A stretch of DNA of 64,000 bases from Bradyrhizobium sp. CCGB12 (GCF_024199845.1 NZ_JANADO010000001.1:2728001-2792000); one strand, 5' to 3'. Counted from the stretch's first letter, positions 26,609-36,783 are shown. The notes: generated by a model from the letters alone, not told the origin. A program made the numbers and translations.

Positions 26609-26634
26609 TCTCTCCAGGCCATCCTCCGGAGAGA
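26609..26634 (+). promoter_or_regulatory. Leader hairpin of the second TPR/OGT gene
   Basis: TCTCTCCAG (26609-26617) pairs with CCGGAGAGA (26626-26634) with one A/C mismatch. The flanking bases (GCGAATCAGTTAG before, CACCTTGCAGAG after) are almost identical to those of copy 1, showing that the whole leader was duplicated with the gene. Confidence 0.5.
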
Positions 26635-26638
26635 CACC

Positions 26639-28882
26639 TTGCAGAGTAGCGGCGCCGGCGCGCGCGCGTTCCAGAACGCGCGATTGCAGAAGAAACTGAA
26701 GAAGCAGGCGGACGCTATCATCTCCGCGGCGGCAACCGCTCATGGCCAGGGCAGATATACGGAGGCCGAGGCGCTCTGCCGCCAGGTCCTGCAAGCCGTT
26801 CCTGATCATTTCGACGCCACGCATCTGCTCGGTCTGTGCGCGCATCAAGGCGGCCGCCTGGGAGAGGCGCAGCAGCTGCTCGAGCGCGCGATCGCAATCG
26901 ACCCGCGTTCGCACGAGGCCCACAACAATCTCGCGACTGTGCATTTGGGGCTCGGCCAATTCGAAGCCGCCCGCGCATGTCAGGAGAAGGCGATCGCGCT
27001 GAAGCCGAATTTTCCGCAGGCCCTGACCAATCTCGGCAATACGCTGTTGCATCTGAGCCTGCCTGCGCAAGCCATCGAAGCGTACGACCGCGCCATTCGG
27101 CTGAAGCCGGACCATGCCGATGCGCTTTGCAATCGTGGCCTGGCGGAGCTGACGCTGGGCCAGTTTGACCGCGCCAAGCAGAGTTTCGAGCGCGCCTTGG
27201 TGTTTCAGTCGCGTCATGTGGAAGCACTCGTCGGCAAGGGCGTGGTCAGTATCGAGCTCAAGCACTACGATGAAGCGGAAGCCGCGCTCGGAGCGGCGCT
27301 GATGGTCAGGCCCAATTCGGCGAAGGCCCTGGCGCACCGCGGACGGCTCCATCTCGATCTGTCGCGATCGGGACAGGCGGCAGCGGATTTTGATGCAGCG
27401 CTTGCGCTTTCGCCAAGGCTCGAGGTGGCCTTGCAGGGAAAGGCGCAGGTCGCGCTTGCTCTGGGGAACACGGCGCAGGCGATCGCGGCCGTCAAGACCT
27501 TGCTCGAGGAAAATCCGCGCTCCGCGATCGCGATGACGCTGCTGAGCGCCTGTTTTGCAAACCAGGGCGAGATCGCATCCGCGATCGAACATCTCGACGC
27601 CGCGCTGACAATCGCGCCTGACAATGCGGACTTGATCGCGCGGAAAATCCATTTTCTGGATTTTCTCCCCGAGGCCGATTTCGCGGTCCAACAGGCAGCG
27701 CGAAAATATTGGTGGGAAGCGATCGGCGCCAGATTGCCGCAAAGGAAGCTCGCACCCCGGCAGATTGATCCTGACAGGCGGATCGTGATCGGTTATGTCG
27801 CTGCCGAATTCTGGTACCACTCGGCGGCGTTCGGCCTGCTGCCGGTGCTGCGCCATCACGATCATGCCCAATTCGAAATCGTCTGCTATTCCTGCTCGCC
27901 GTTGCAGGACGAGATGACCGCCGAATTCAGATCGTTGGCGGACGTCTGGGTCGACGCCTGGCAGCTCTCGGACGACGAGCTGGCCGATCGTATCCAGGCC
28001 GACAAGGTCGATATCCTGATCGACGTATCCGGGCATTCGACCGGCAACAGGCTCCCTGTCTTCGCCCGCAAGCCGGCTCCCATCCAGGTCACGGGCTTCG
28101 GGCATGCGACCGGTACGGGCCTTCAGACCATGGACTACGTGCTGGCCGATCCGGTCTTCATTCCACAATCGGCGCGGCATCTGCTCGCCGAGAAGGTTCA
28201 CGACCTGCCGTGCCTGATCACGACCGACCCTATCCTGGATGTGCCGCGGTCGGAGCTTCCCATGCTCCGCAACGGCCATGTCACCTTCGGCGTGTTCAAC
28301 CGCATCTACAAGATCTCGGACGAGGCGATCCGCGTGTGGGCGAAAGTGATGCGCGAGGTGACCGGATCGAAGATCATCATCAAGCATACCCTGCTTGATG
28401 ATTCCTTGCTGCGCGACGGTCTGATCGCGCGCTTCGTGGCACAGGGCATCGCCGAAGAGAACGTCATCTGCATGGGCTCGACCCCGCGCCATGAGCACCT
28501 CATGGCCTTCACGCAGGTCGATATCTCCCTCGATACTTTCCCGCAGAATGGCGGCGTCAGCACCTGGGAATCCCTCTATGCGGGCGTTCCGGTCGTCGCC
28601 AAGCTCGGCAACGGCGCCTCGTCGCGCGCCGGCGGTGCCATCGTGGCGGCCGCCGGTCTCGACGACTGGGTCGCCGAGGACAACGATGGCTACGCCGCAA
28701 TCGCGTGCAAATACGCGGCGCAGCCTGAGCATCTCGCGAAGTTACGGGCGGAGTTGCCGGCGCGGATCGCAGCTTCACCCGCCGGCAATGTCGAGATCTA
28801 CACGCGCAGGGTCGAGGCGGGCTATCGCCAGTTCTGGCGCGACTATTGTGCCTCGGCTCCAGAGAGCGGCGGGGTCGCGTAG
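26639..28882 (+). CDS. TPR/O-GlcNAc transferase-like protein (SPINDLY type), copy 2
   Basis: A 747-aa paralogue of the preceding gene, with the same TPR array and GT41 catalytic domain: IGYVAAEFWYHSA (His394), DVSGHSTGNRL, GFGHATGTGLQTMDY, LDTFPQNGGVSTWESL. The N-terminal 20 residues and the last catalytic third are nearly identical to copy 1, while the middle TPRs (about 200-340) differ most, suggesting different protein partners. The TTG start at 26639 is supported by the same GGAGAGA sequence. The reading frame stays open upstream to 26546, but the leader match to copy 1 argues for the TTG. A strong terminator follows. Confidence 0.88.
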   Translation: MQSSGAGARAFQNARLQKKLKKQADAIISAAATAHGQGRYTEAEALCRQVLQAVPDHFDATHLLGLCAHQGGRLGEAQQLLERAIAIDPRSHEAHNNLATVHLGLGQFEAARACQEKAIALKPNFPQALTNLGNTLLHLSLPAQAIEAYDRAIRLKPDHADALCNRGLAELTLGQFDRAKQSFERALVFQSRHVEALVGKGVVSIELKHYDEAEAALGAALMVRPNSAKALAHRGRLHLDLSRSGQAAADFDAALALSPRLEVALQGKAQVALALGNTAQAIAAVKTLLEENPRSAIAMTLLSACFANQGEIASAIEHLDAALTIAPDNADLIARKIHFLDFLPEADFAVQQAARKYWWEAIGARLPQRKLAPRQIDPDRRIVIGYVAAEFWYHSAAFGLLPVLRHHDHAQFEIVCYSCSPLQDEMTAEFRSLADVWVDAWQLSDDELADRIQADKVDILIDVSGHSTGNRLPVFARKPAPIQVTGFGHATGTGLQTMDYVLADPVFIPQSARHLLAEKVHDLPCLITTDPILDVPRSELPMLRNGHVTFGVFNRIYKISDEAIRVWAKVMREVTGSKIIIKHTLLDDSLLRDGLIARFVAQGIAEENVICMGSTPRHEHLMAFTQVDISLDTFPQNGGVSTWESLYAGVPVVAKLGNGASSRAGGAIVAAAGLDDWVAEDNDGYAAIACKYAAQPEHLAKLRAELPARIAASPAGNVEIYTRRVEAGYRQFWRDYCASAPESGGVA

Positions 28883-28892
28883 AGAGCCGGCC

Positions 28893-28920
28893 GCGCGTGC
28901 CCCGTGGGCGCGCGCTTTCC
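28893..28920 (+). terminator. Rho-independent terminator of the TPR/OGT pair
   Basis: GCGCGTGCCC (28893-28902) pairs with GGGCGCGCGC (28906-28915, one G-T wobble), then TTTCC. It lies 10 nt past the stop codon. Confidence 0.6.
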
Positions 28921-28943
28921 GGATGTGAGGAATCCTGCGGTTA

Positions 28944-29978
28944 TCAGACGAAGGGCGGCTTGATGTTGCTGCGCTTCTCCAGCCACTCCGGCACCGGAAG
29001 GTTCTTGGCGCGCATGAAGTCCGCGTTGAACAGCTTCGACTGATAGCGGCTCCCGGAATCGCAGAGGACGGTGACGATCGTCTTGCCGGGCCCGAGCTGC
29101 TTCGCAAGGCGTATCGCGCCGACGATATTGATGCCGGTCGAACCGCCGAGGCACAGGCCTTCGTGCTGGAGCAGCTCGTAGATCGCGCTGACGGCTTCGG
29201 CGTCGGGAATGAGATAGGCCTCATCGACCTTGGCTGTCTCGACGATCGCCGTGGCGCGGTTGAGGCCGATGCCTTCGGTGATCGAGCCGCCGGGCGTCGC
29301 CTTGGCATCGCCGGTCCTGAAATATTCGTACATGCCGGCGCCGTGCGGATCGGCGCAGGCGATGCGGATGTTCTTGTTCTTCTCTTTCAGATAGCGGCTG
29401 ACGCCGGCGAGCGTGCCGCCGCTGCCGACCGAGCAGGCGAAGCCATCGACCTTGCCGCCGGTCTGTTCCCAGATCTCAGGTCCGGTGGATTCGTAATGCG
29501 CCTTGGCGTTGTCGAGGTTGTTCCACTGGTCGGCGAAAAGCACGCCATTCGGTTCGGTCTTGCGCAGCTCGTCGGCGAGCCTGCGGCCGACATGCTGGTA
29601 GTTGTTGGGGTTGGCATAGGGCAGGGCCGGCACCTCGATCAGCTCGGCGCCGCACAGCTTCAAGAAATCCTTCTTCTCCTGGCTCTGCGTCTCTGGGATC
29701 ACGATGAGGGTGCGGTAGCCGCGGGCGCTGGCGACGACCGCAAGGCCGATGCCGGTATTGCCGGCGGTTGCCTCCACCACGAGACCGCCAAGCTTGAGCT
29801 CGCCGCGCTTTTCCGCCTCCAGGATCATCCATTTGCCGGCACGGTCCTTCACCGACTGGCCGGGATTCATGAACTCGGCCTTGCCCAGAATGGTGCAGCC
29901 GGTCAATTCCGAAGCGCGCTTGAGCTTGATGAGCGGGGTGTTGCCGATGGCTTCGACAACGTCGTTATTGATGGTCAT
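28944..29978 (-). CDS. cysK: Cysteine synthase A
   Basis: A 344-aa O-acetylserine sulfhydrylase, a PLP enzyme making L-cysteine from O-acetylserine and sulfide. The PLP lysine is in NPGQSVKDRAGK, and TAGNTGIGLAVVA is the substrate loop. GSGGTLAGVSRYLKEKN binds the PLP phosphate, and CDSGSRYQSKLF holds the Ser near the pyridine nitrogen. It is slightly longer than CysK at the C-terminus and closer to the rhizobial CysK2-like form. The ATG at 29978 (MTINNDVVEAIGNTP) is preferred; an ATG at 29999 would add seven residues. Monocistronic, converging on the OGT genes. Confidence 0.9.
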   Translation of the reverse strand: MTINNDVVEAIGNTPLIKLKRASELTGCTILGKAEFMNPGQSVKDRAGKWMILEAEKRGELKLGGLVVEATAGNTGIGLAVVASARGYRTLIVIPETQSQEKKDFLKLCGAELIEVPALPYANPNNYQHVGRRLADELRKTEPNGVLFADQWNNLDNAKAHYESTGPEIWEQTGGKVDGFACSVGSGGTLAGVSRYLKEKNKNIRIACADPHGAGMYEYFRTGDAKATPGGSITEGIGLNRATAIVETAKVDEAYLIPDAEAVSAIYELLQHEGLCLGGSTGINIVGAIRLAKQLGPGKTIVTVLCDSGSRYQSKLFNADFMRAKNLPVPEWLEKRSNIKPPFV

Positions 29979-30751
29979 ATCGGGGGAAATCACTGGCAAA
30001 GGGTTGATCAGGCTGGCCAGAACCTAGTGCTTGCAAGGCCAAAGGGGAAGGCTTTTGCGCTGCGGCGAAACCGGCCGCAGTCTCCGCCGCTGCAGGAATA
30101 TTCTTGAGGGCGCAGACCCGGCGATGATGTGCCGGGCCGCGAGGCGGGATATCGGTAGGAGAATATCGGCGATCGTCGTCGGAGCACGGAAGATCACGAT
30201 CGTCGCGGGCAGCCCTCACGACGATCTTTGCCTGAGGCGGGATGGCGATGCCGAAATGGGTGGAGGGCGCGTGGAGTTTGGAGGCCAATCTGCGTGCACG
30301 AGGCGCACTCGTTTTCGGCAATTGACGATCTCGTGAAAGTGGCCCGGCCAGACCTCGCGACCGAGCTGAAGTCGCGCAAATGCAGCTAAGCCTTGAGACG
30401 GGATCGAGCCGCGCCGCTGTTGCGGCAATATCACATGAAATCTTAGTAAGCTTGAGCGCGTGTCGGGACGACGCCGAAATACAAAAAATCCCTGCAAGAC
30501 AGGGATATTTTGTATTTACGCGATTCCGGCGCTTGTCTGTTCCGGCGTGCCTCTCGCACCTGCGGGACTGTCCCGCAGTTCCGCGCCCAGCTAGTATGAG
30601 TCTCAGGTTCCGCAGAAAGCATCATAGCTGTGAACGAGTTACCCAACGCCCCCCGACTGTGCCGCCGCGAATCGGTTAATCCGGCTTCGCGGTGGCGGCT
30701 CGATCTGCCCGGCGGGGGGTGGATGTGACACAGGATGTTCCTGCGATCGCC
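29979..30751. other. Intergenic region with hairpins, no gene seen
   Basis: No convincing ORF. It holds two perfect hairpins: 30488-30506 (ATCCCTG/CAGGGAT, loop CAAGA, flanked by A6 on the left and ATTTT on the right, a bidirectional terminator shape) and 30560-30578 (CTGCGGGA/TCCCGCAG, loop CTG). The latter lies about 170 nt before the efflux operon and could be an operator. Confidence 0.5.
30488..30511. terminator. Bidirectional-type hairpin
   Basis: ATCCCTG (30488-30494) and CAGGGAT (30500-30506) form a 7-bp stem with A-rich left and T-rich right flanks. Confidence 0.5.
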
Positions 30752-32203
30752 ATGTGGCGGTCCCTTGGTTCGCCGTCCCGGACGCGGCGCGCGGCGCGCT
30801 GGCTCGCGGCGCTTTGCCTCGCGGCCAGTTCCGGCGCTTGCGTGCTGACGCAGGATCTTCCTGATCCTGCGCTCGATGTTCCCACGCAGTACAAATACGC
30901 CGGCAAGGGGGATGCGCCGCCATCGCTGGATTGGTGGCGCGGCTTCCGTTCTGCCGAGCTGACGCAGCTGATGGAGGAGGCGCAGACCGTCAACCTCGAC
31001 ATCGCCGCTGCCGTCGCACGCATCGTCCAGGCCGACGCCCAGGCGCGGCAGGCGGGAGCGGCGCTGCTGCCGAGCGTGTCGACGGGCGGATCGGAAACCT
31101 ACTCACGCACCTCGGGCTCGAGCGCCTCGGGCCTGTCCATCGGCGGGCGCGAGGTCGTCAACTATTCGGCTTCGCTGAGCGCGAGCTACCAGCTCGACTT
31201 CTGGGGCCAGAACCGCGACGCGCTGCAGACCGCCGAGGAGACCGCCAACGCCAACCGCTTCGATCGTGACACCGTCGCGCTGACGACGCTGGCAGCCGTC
31301 GCCAACGCCTATTTCCAGGTGCTGGCCTCGCAGGACCGCATCAGGACGTCCCAGCGCAACATCGCGAGCGCGCAGCGCATCCTCGACGCCGTCAAGGAGC
31401 GCCGCAAGGCCGGCACCGGCACCGACCTCGACGTCGCCCAGCAGGAGAGCGTGCTTGCGAACCAGAAAGCCCTGGTGCCGCCGCTGCGCCAGACGCTCGA
31501 CCAGAATGTCAACGCGCTCGCCGTGCTGGTTTCCCGGCCGCCCGAGAGTGTGCGCGTGCTCGGCGGCTCCCTGGACCGGATGGCGATCCCTCGCGTGACG
31601 CCCGGCCTGCCGTCGGAGCTCCTGACGCAGCGGCCCGACATTCGCAGGCAGGAGGCGCAGCTCGCCTCCGCCACTGCGAACGTCGGCAATGCCCGCGCGC
31701 AGTTCTTTCCGACGATCCAGTTGACCGGCAATGGCGGCTATCAGAGCTCGGCGCTGGTCTCGCTGTTCCAGCCGCATGCCGCTTTCTTCCAGCTCGTCGG
31801 CAGCGCCACGCAGCCGATCTTCGACGGCGGCAGGATCCTCGGCAATTTCGAATTCGCCAAGGCGCGGCAGGACGAACTGCTTCAGACCTACCGCAAGACC
31901 ATCGTCCAGGCCTTTGCCGACGTCGACAACGCGCTGTTCTCGATCAAGCAGACCACGATCAAGCTGCAATTGCAGCGCGACGTCGTTGTCGCCTCGCGCC
32001 GCGCCTTCGATCTCTCCGAGCAGCAATTGCGCGCCGGCACCGCCGACATCGTGACCGTGCTCAACACCCAACTGACCCTGTTCCAGGCGGAAGACGCACT
32101 GTCGCAGGCCCAACTCGCACGGCTTCTCGCCATCGTCAGCCTGTATCAGGCGCTCGGCGGCGGTTGGGAGCCGAGGATGGAGAAACCGGTCAATGCTCTT
32201 TAA
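30752..32203 (+). CDS. RND efflux outer-membrane lipoprotein (NodT/OMF family)
   Basis: A 483-aa outer-membrane channel of the TolC/NodT superfamily. From the ATG at 30752 it has a lipoprotein signal with lipobox-like SSGAC (Cys30), then two OEP repeats (about 80-270 and 290-475; GNARAQFFPTIQLTGNGGYQS is a typical start of the second, shown here within limits). DWWRGFRSAELTQLM near the N-terminus is characteristic. GTG starts at 30692 or 30719 are possible but would lengthen the signal. First gene of a four-gene operon: OMF, adaptor, two pumps. Confidence 0.88.
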   Translation: MWRSLGSPSRTRRAARWLAALCLAASSGACVLTQDLPDPALDVPTQYKYAGKGDAPPSLDWWRGFRSAELTQLMEEAQTVNLDIAAAVARIVQADAQARQAGAALLPSVSTGGSETYSRTSGSSASGLSIGGREVVNYSASLSASYQLDFWGQNRDALQTAEETANANRFDRDTVALTTLAAVANAYFQVLASQDRIRTSQRNIASAQRILDAVKERRKAGTGTDLDVAQQESVLANQKALVPPLRQTLDQNVNALAVLVSRPPESVRVLGGSLDRMAIPRVTPGLPSELLTQRPDIRRQEAQLASATANVGNARAQFFPTIQLTGNGGYQSSALVSLFQPHAAFFQLVGSATQPIFDGGRILGNFEFAKARQDELLQTYRKTIVQAFADVDNALFSIKQTTIKLQLQRDVVVASRRAFDLSEQQLRAGTADIVTVLNTQLTLFQAEDALSQAQLARLLAIVSLYQALGGGWEPRMEKPVNAL

Positions 32204-33596
32204 GCCGGACACGAAGCAGGACGCGGAACAGGGGACGGCGAAAAAATCGCGCGGCCGCGGCTTCGTCATGATCCTGATAACGCTCGCGATCCTCGGCGGG
32301 CTCGGTTATCTCGGCTGGACCGTCTTCCATCAGCAGCAGACCAACAACCGCAACCAGCGGCCCGATCTGCCGGTGCCCGTTCTGGCGGCGAGCCCGCGCA
32401 TCCAGGACGTGCCGGTTTATCTCGACGGCGTCGGGGCGATCCGCGCGCTCAACACCGTGACCGTGCGCTCGCAGGTCGACGGCAAGCTGATCGCCGTCAA
32501 TTTCATCGAAGGGCAGGACGTCAAGAAGGGCGACGTCCTCGGCGAGATCGATCCGGCGATCTATCAGGCGCAGTACGACCAGGCCATCGCCAAGAAGGCG
32601 CAGGATCAGGCCCAGCTCGCCAACCAGCGCATCGACCTCACGCGCTATGAGCAGCTCGCGGCGTCCAACGCCGGCTCCAAGCAGCAGGCCGACACCCAGC
32701 GCGCGCTGGTGGCGCAGACCGAGGCTCTGGTGAAAGCCGATCAGGCCGCAATCGACAACGCGGCCGCGACACTGAGCTATACCAAGATCGTGGCGCCGCT
32801 TTCGGGCCGCGCCGGCCTGCGCCAGGTCGACCAGGGCAACATTATCCACGCCTCCGACACCACCGGCCTCGTCGTCATCACGCAATTACAGCCGATCGCG
32901 GTGTGGTTCAGCCTGCCGCAGCAGCAGATCATGCGCGTCAACGCCGCGGCGGCAAAGGGCACGCTTGCCGTCGATGTGTTTGGCAATGACGGCATCACCG
33001 TGATCGACACCGGCAAGCTCACCGGCATCGACAACCAGGTCGACCCGACCACCGGCACGCTCAAGCTCAAGGCCGAGTTTCCCAACGCCAATTACCAGCT
33101 GTGGCCTGGCCAGTTCGTCAATGTCCGCCTCAAGGTCGAGACCTTGATGCAGGCGTTGGTGGTGCCGACCTCCGCGGTGCAGCGCGGTCCGATCGGCACC
33201 TTCAGCTACGTCATCGGCGAGGACAACGTCGTCTCGGCCAAGCCCGTGACGGTCACCCAGCAGAACGAGCATGACGCCGTCATCGCCAGCGGCCTGTCGC
33301 CGAACGACAAGGTCGTCACCACGGGCTTTGCAAATTTGTCCGACGGCTCCAAGGTGATGGTCGGCCGCGACGACCAGACCCCTTCGGCCGATCTCGCGCC
33401 GCGCAAGCGCTCGCGCGGGCCGGACGCTCAGAAGAAGGATGGCGCCAAGGAAGGCCAGAAGGATCACCAGAAGGACGGACAAGGCAAGGACGGCGAATTC
33501 CGCGCCAAGCGGAAGAGCAGCGAAGGCGACCAGAAGGGACAGACCGGGCCGGCACCGGGGCCGGGGGCATCGGGAAGTGGAGCCAAGCAGCCATGA
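32193..33596 (+). CDS. RND efflux periplasmic adaptor (MdtA-like)
   Basis: A 467-aa membrane-fusion protein. It has an N-terminal TM anchor (about 25-45), a barrel-sandwich hybrid split around a coiled-coil hairpin (VTVRSQVDGKLIAVNFIEG; LSGRAGLRQVDQGNIIHAS) and beta-barrel domains to about residue 395. The final 65 residues form a Lys/Gly/Asp-rich disordered tail, unusual for the family. The gene overlaps the OMF gene by 11 nt. It links the pump to the OMF. Confidence 0.9.
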   Translation: MLFKPDTKQDAEQGTAKKSRGRGFVMILITLAILGGLGYLGWTVFHQQQTNNRNQRPDLPVPVLAASPRIQDVPVYLDGVGAIRALNTVTVRSQVDGKLIAVNFIEGQDVKKGDVLGEIDPAIYQAQYDQAIAKKAQDQAQLANQRIDLTRYEQLAASNAGSKQQADTQRALVAQTEALVKADQAAIDNAAATLSYTKIVAPLSGRAGLRQVDQGNIIHASDTTGLVVITQLQPIAVWFSLPQQQIMRVNAAAAKGTLAVDVFGNDGITVIDTGKLTGIDNQVDPTTGTLKLKAEFPNANYQLWPGQFVNVRLKVETLMQALVVPTSAVQRGPIGTFSYVIGEDNVVSAKPVTVTQQNEHDAVIASGLSPNDKVVTTGFANLSDGSKVMVGRDDQTPSADLAPRKRSRGPDAQKKDGAKEGQKDHQKDGQGKDGEFRAKRKSSEGDQKGQTGPAPGPGASGSGAKQP

Positions 33597-33633
33597 TCCC
33601 GACAACAGCCGCTTGACGCGGCAGGCGTAAACC

Positions 33634-36600
33634 ATGGGTGTCTCCGAACCCTTCATCCGCCGTCCCATCGCGACCTCGCTGCTTGGCATCGCGCTGCTGA
33701 TCGGCGGTGCGCTCGGCTATTTCTCGCTGCCGGTCTCGGCGCTGCCGCAGGTCGATTTCCCGACCGTGCAGGTGACGACGCAGCTGCCGGGCGCAAGCCC
33801 CGACGTGATCGCCTCGCTCATCACCGCGCCGTTGGAGCGGCAGCTCGGCCAGATCCCGTCGCTGTCGGCGATGAACTCGACGAGCTCGTTCGGGGTCAGC
33901 CAGATCTCGCTCCAGTTCGATCTCAACCGCGACATCGACGGCGCCACCCAGGACGTGCAGGCCGCGATCAACGCCGCGGCCGGCGTGCTGCCCAAGACGC
34001 TGCCTTACCCGCCGACCTACGCCAAGGTGAACCCGGCGGACGCGCCGGTGATGACGCTGGCGCTGCGCTCGGACACGATCTCGCTGCGGGCGATGAGCGA
34101 CATCGCCGATACCATTCTGGCGCAACGGTTGAGCCAGATCTCCGGTGTCGGACGCGTCTCGGTCCTAGGTGGATTGAAGCCGGCCGTGCGCGTCCAGGCC
34201 GACCTGGCGCGGCTGGCCGCCTACGGCATCGCCATGGAGGATCTGCGCGCCGCGATCGCCAATGCCAACGTCTCGGGCCCGAAGGGCTCGCTCGACGGCG
34301 CGCAGCAATCCTACATCATCGCCGCCAACGACCAGATCGCCGCCGCCGACGCCTACAAGCCGATCATCATCGCCTATCGCAACGGCTCGCCCGTCACCAT
34401 CGGCGACGTCGCCCAGATCGTCGACGGGCTGGAGAACGACCGCACCGGCGGCTGGTACCAGGGCACGCCGGCCGTCATCATCGACATCCAGCGCCAGCCC
34501 GGCGCCAACGTCATCGACGTCGTCAGCCAGATCCGCGCCGAGATCCCCAAGGTGCAACGTGCGATCCCGGCCGGCGTGAACCTCACCATCGTCTCCGACC
34601 GCACCGTGACCATTCGCGCCTCTGTCCGCGACGTGCAGTTCACGCTGATCCTCAGCGTCGTGCTGGTGACGCTGGTGGTGCTGCTCTTCCTGCGCTCGCT
34701 GCGGGCCACGCTGATCGCCGGCGTGGCGCTGCCGCTGTCGCTGATCACAAGCTTCGGCATCATGTATTTTGCCGGCTTCAGCCTCGACAATCTGTCGCTG
34801 ATGGCGCTCACGATCGGGACCGGCTTCGTCGTCGACGATGCCATCGTCATGATCGAGAACATCGTCCGCCACATGGAGAACGGCGACGGCGCGATGGAGG
34901 CCTCGCTCAAGGGCGCCAGCGAGATCGGCTTCACCGTGATCTCGCTGACGGTGTCGCTGATCGCGGTCTTCATCCCGCTGCTGTTCATGTCGGGCCTCGT
35001 CGGGCGCATGTTCCGCGAATTCGCTCTGACGCTGACCATCGCGGTCGTCACCTCGGCGGTGGTCTCGCTGACGCTGACGCCGATGATGTGCTCGCGGCTG
35101 CTCAAGCACGCCCACGAGGAGCTGGCGGTGCCGGGCCTTGCCGCCATCAGCCGCTTCATCGACCGCACCGTCGAGGCCTATCACCGGACGCTGCTGTGGG
35201 TGCTGGAGCGCCAGCGCGCCACGCTGGTCGTGACATTCGCCACGCTGGTCGCGACCCTCGTCCTCTACGTCGTCGCGCCAAAAGGCTTCCTGCCGCTGCA
35301 GGACACCGCCTCGATCACGGCGGTGACGGAGGCCGGTCCGGACGTGTCGTTCGCGGAGATGCAGAAGCGGCAGGCCGAGGCCGCAGACGCCATCAAGGCC
35401 GATCCCGACGTGGTCGGGGTGGTCTCGGTGATCGGGGCGGGCTCCGTCAACCCGACCACCAATGTCGGACGCCTCGTCATGACCCTGAAGCCGCGCGGCG
35501 AACGGCGCGACGATGTCAGCGTGGTTGTGACCCGATTGAAGGAGAGGGTCTCAGGCATCCCCGGCATGACCGTCTATTTCCAGCCGGTGCAGGACGTGCA
35601 GATCTCGACCCAGTCGAGCCGGTCGCAGTACCAGTACACGCTGACCGGCACCGATGCGACGCAGGTCTCGGAATGGGCGGGCAAGCTGGTGGCGGAGATG
35701 CGGCGCGACCCGCTGTTCCGTGACGTCTCCTCGGAGGCGCAGGAAGGCGGCCTGCGCGCGCAGCTCGACGTCGACCGCACGCGGGCCGGCCAGCTCGGCG
35801 TCAGCCTCCAGGCCATCACCGACACGCTGAACGACGCCTTCGCGCAGCGGCAGATCTCGACCATCTACGGCCAGGCCAACCAGTACCGCGTCGTGCTGGA
35901 GGCCCTGCCGATGTACCAGCGCGATCCCTCGATTCTGTCCAAGCTCTATCTGCCGGGCGCCGCGAGCACGACGGTAGGCGCGCCCAACGCCCAGGTGCCG
36001 CTCGATGCGGTGGCGACGCTGAAGCGCACCACGGCGCCGCTCGCGATTTCGCACCAGGCGCAATTCCCGTCGGTGTCGCTCAGCTTCAACCTCGCGCCGG
36101 GTGCGGCCCTCGGCGATGCAGTCGAAGCCGTGAAGGCGATCGAAACCCGTATCGAGATGCCCAACAGCATCGTAGGCGTCTACGCCGGCGACGCCGCCGA
36201 ATTCGCCAAGGCTCTCGCGGGACAGCCCTGGCTGCTGCTCGCCGCCGTGATCACGATCTACATCGTGCTCGGCGTGCTCTATGAGAGTTACATCCACCCG
36301 ATCACGATCCTGTCGACGCTGCCGTCCGCCGGCGTCGGCGCCATCCTGGCGCTGGTTTTGTGCGGGCAGGATCTCTCGGTGATCGGGCTGATCGGCATCG
36401 TCCTCTTGATGGGCATCGTCAAGAAGAACGCGATCATGATGATCGACTTCGCGCTCGAGGCCGAGCGCGGGCAGGGCATGTCGCCGAACGAGGCGATCGT
36501 GCAGGCGTGCCTGTTGCGCTTCCGCCCGATCATGATGACGACGCTGGCGGCCTTGTTCGGCGCGCTGCCGCTCGCGATCGAGAGCGGCACCGGCGCCGAG

Positions 36601-36783
36601 CTGCGCTTTCCGCTCGGCATTTCCATCATCGGCGGCCTGCTGCTCAGCCAGTTGTTGACGCTCTACACCACGCCGGTGATCTACCTGGCGCTCGACCGCA
36701 TCAACCGCCGCCTCGAGCAGGCGCTGCCGCCGGCGGAGTCCGGCGGCCCGCCGGTCGCGGGCGCGACCGAGGGGATGCAGTGA
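33634..36783 (+). CDS. RND efflux pump subunit 1 (MdtB-like)
   Basis: A 1049-aa inner-membrane RND transporter with 12 TM helices and two large periplasmic loops. The proton relay Asp pair is in FVVDDAIVMIEN (TM4), and the N-terminus SEPFIRRPIATSLLGIALLI is typical. A tandem similar gene follows, as in the MdtBC heteromultimer, with overlapping stop/start (TGATG). It exports hydrophobic drugs or bile-salt-like compounds; substrates cannot be told. Confidence 0.93.
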   Translation: MGVSEPFIRRPIATSLLGIALLIGGALGYFSLPVSALPQVDFPTVQVTTQLPGASPDVIASLITAPLERQLGQIPSLSAMNSTSSFGVSQISLQFDLNRDIDGATQDVQAAINAAAGVLPKTLPYPPTYAKVNPADAPVMTLALRSDTISLRAMSDIADTILAQRLSQISGVGRVSVLGGLKPAVRVQADLARLAAYGIAMEDLRAAIANANVSGPKGSLDGAQQSYIIAANDQIAAADAYKPIIIAYRNGSPVTIGDVAQIVDGLENDRTGGWYQGTPAVIIDIQRQPGANVIDVVSQIRAEIPKVQRAIPAGVNLTIVSDRTVTIRASVRDVQFTLILSVVLVTLVVLLFLRSLRATLIAGVALPLSLITSFGIMYFAGFSLDNLSLMALTIGTGFVVDDAIVMIENIVRHMENGDGAMEASLKGASEIGFTVISLTVSLIAVFIPLLFMSGLVGRMFREFALTLTIAVVTSAVVSLTLTPMMCSRLLKHAHEELAVPGLAAISRFIDRTVEAYHRTLLWVLERQRATLVVTFATLVATLVLYVVAPKGFLPLQDTASITAVTEAGPDVSFAEMQKRQAEAADAIKADPDVVGVVSVIGAGSVNPTTNVGRLVMTLKPRGERRDDVSVVVTRLKERVSGIPGMTVYFQPVQDVQISTQSSRSQYQYTLTGTDATQVSEWAGKLVAEMRRDPLFRDVSSEAQEGGLRAQLDVDRTRAGQLGVSLQAITDTLNDAFAQRQISTIYGQANQYRVVLEALPMYQRDPSILSKLYLPGAASTTVGAPNAQVPLDAVATLKRTTAPLAISHQAQFPSVSLSFNLAPGAALGDAVEAVKAIETRIEMPNSIVGVYAGDAAEFAKALAGQPWLLLAAVITIYIVLGVLYESYIHPITILSTLPSAGVGAILALVLCGQDLSVIGLIGIVLLMGIVKKNAIMMIDFALEAERGQGMSPNEAIVQACLLRFRPIMMTTLAALFGALPLAIESGTGAELRFPLGISIIGGLLLSQLLTLYTTPVIYLALDRINRRLEQALPPAESGGPPVAGATEGMQ

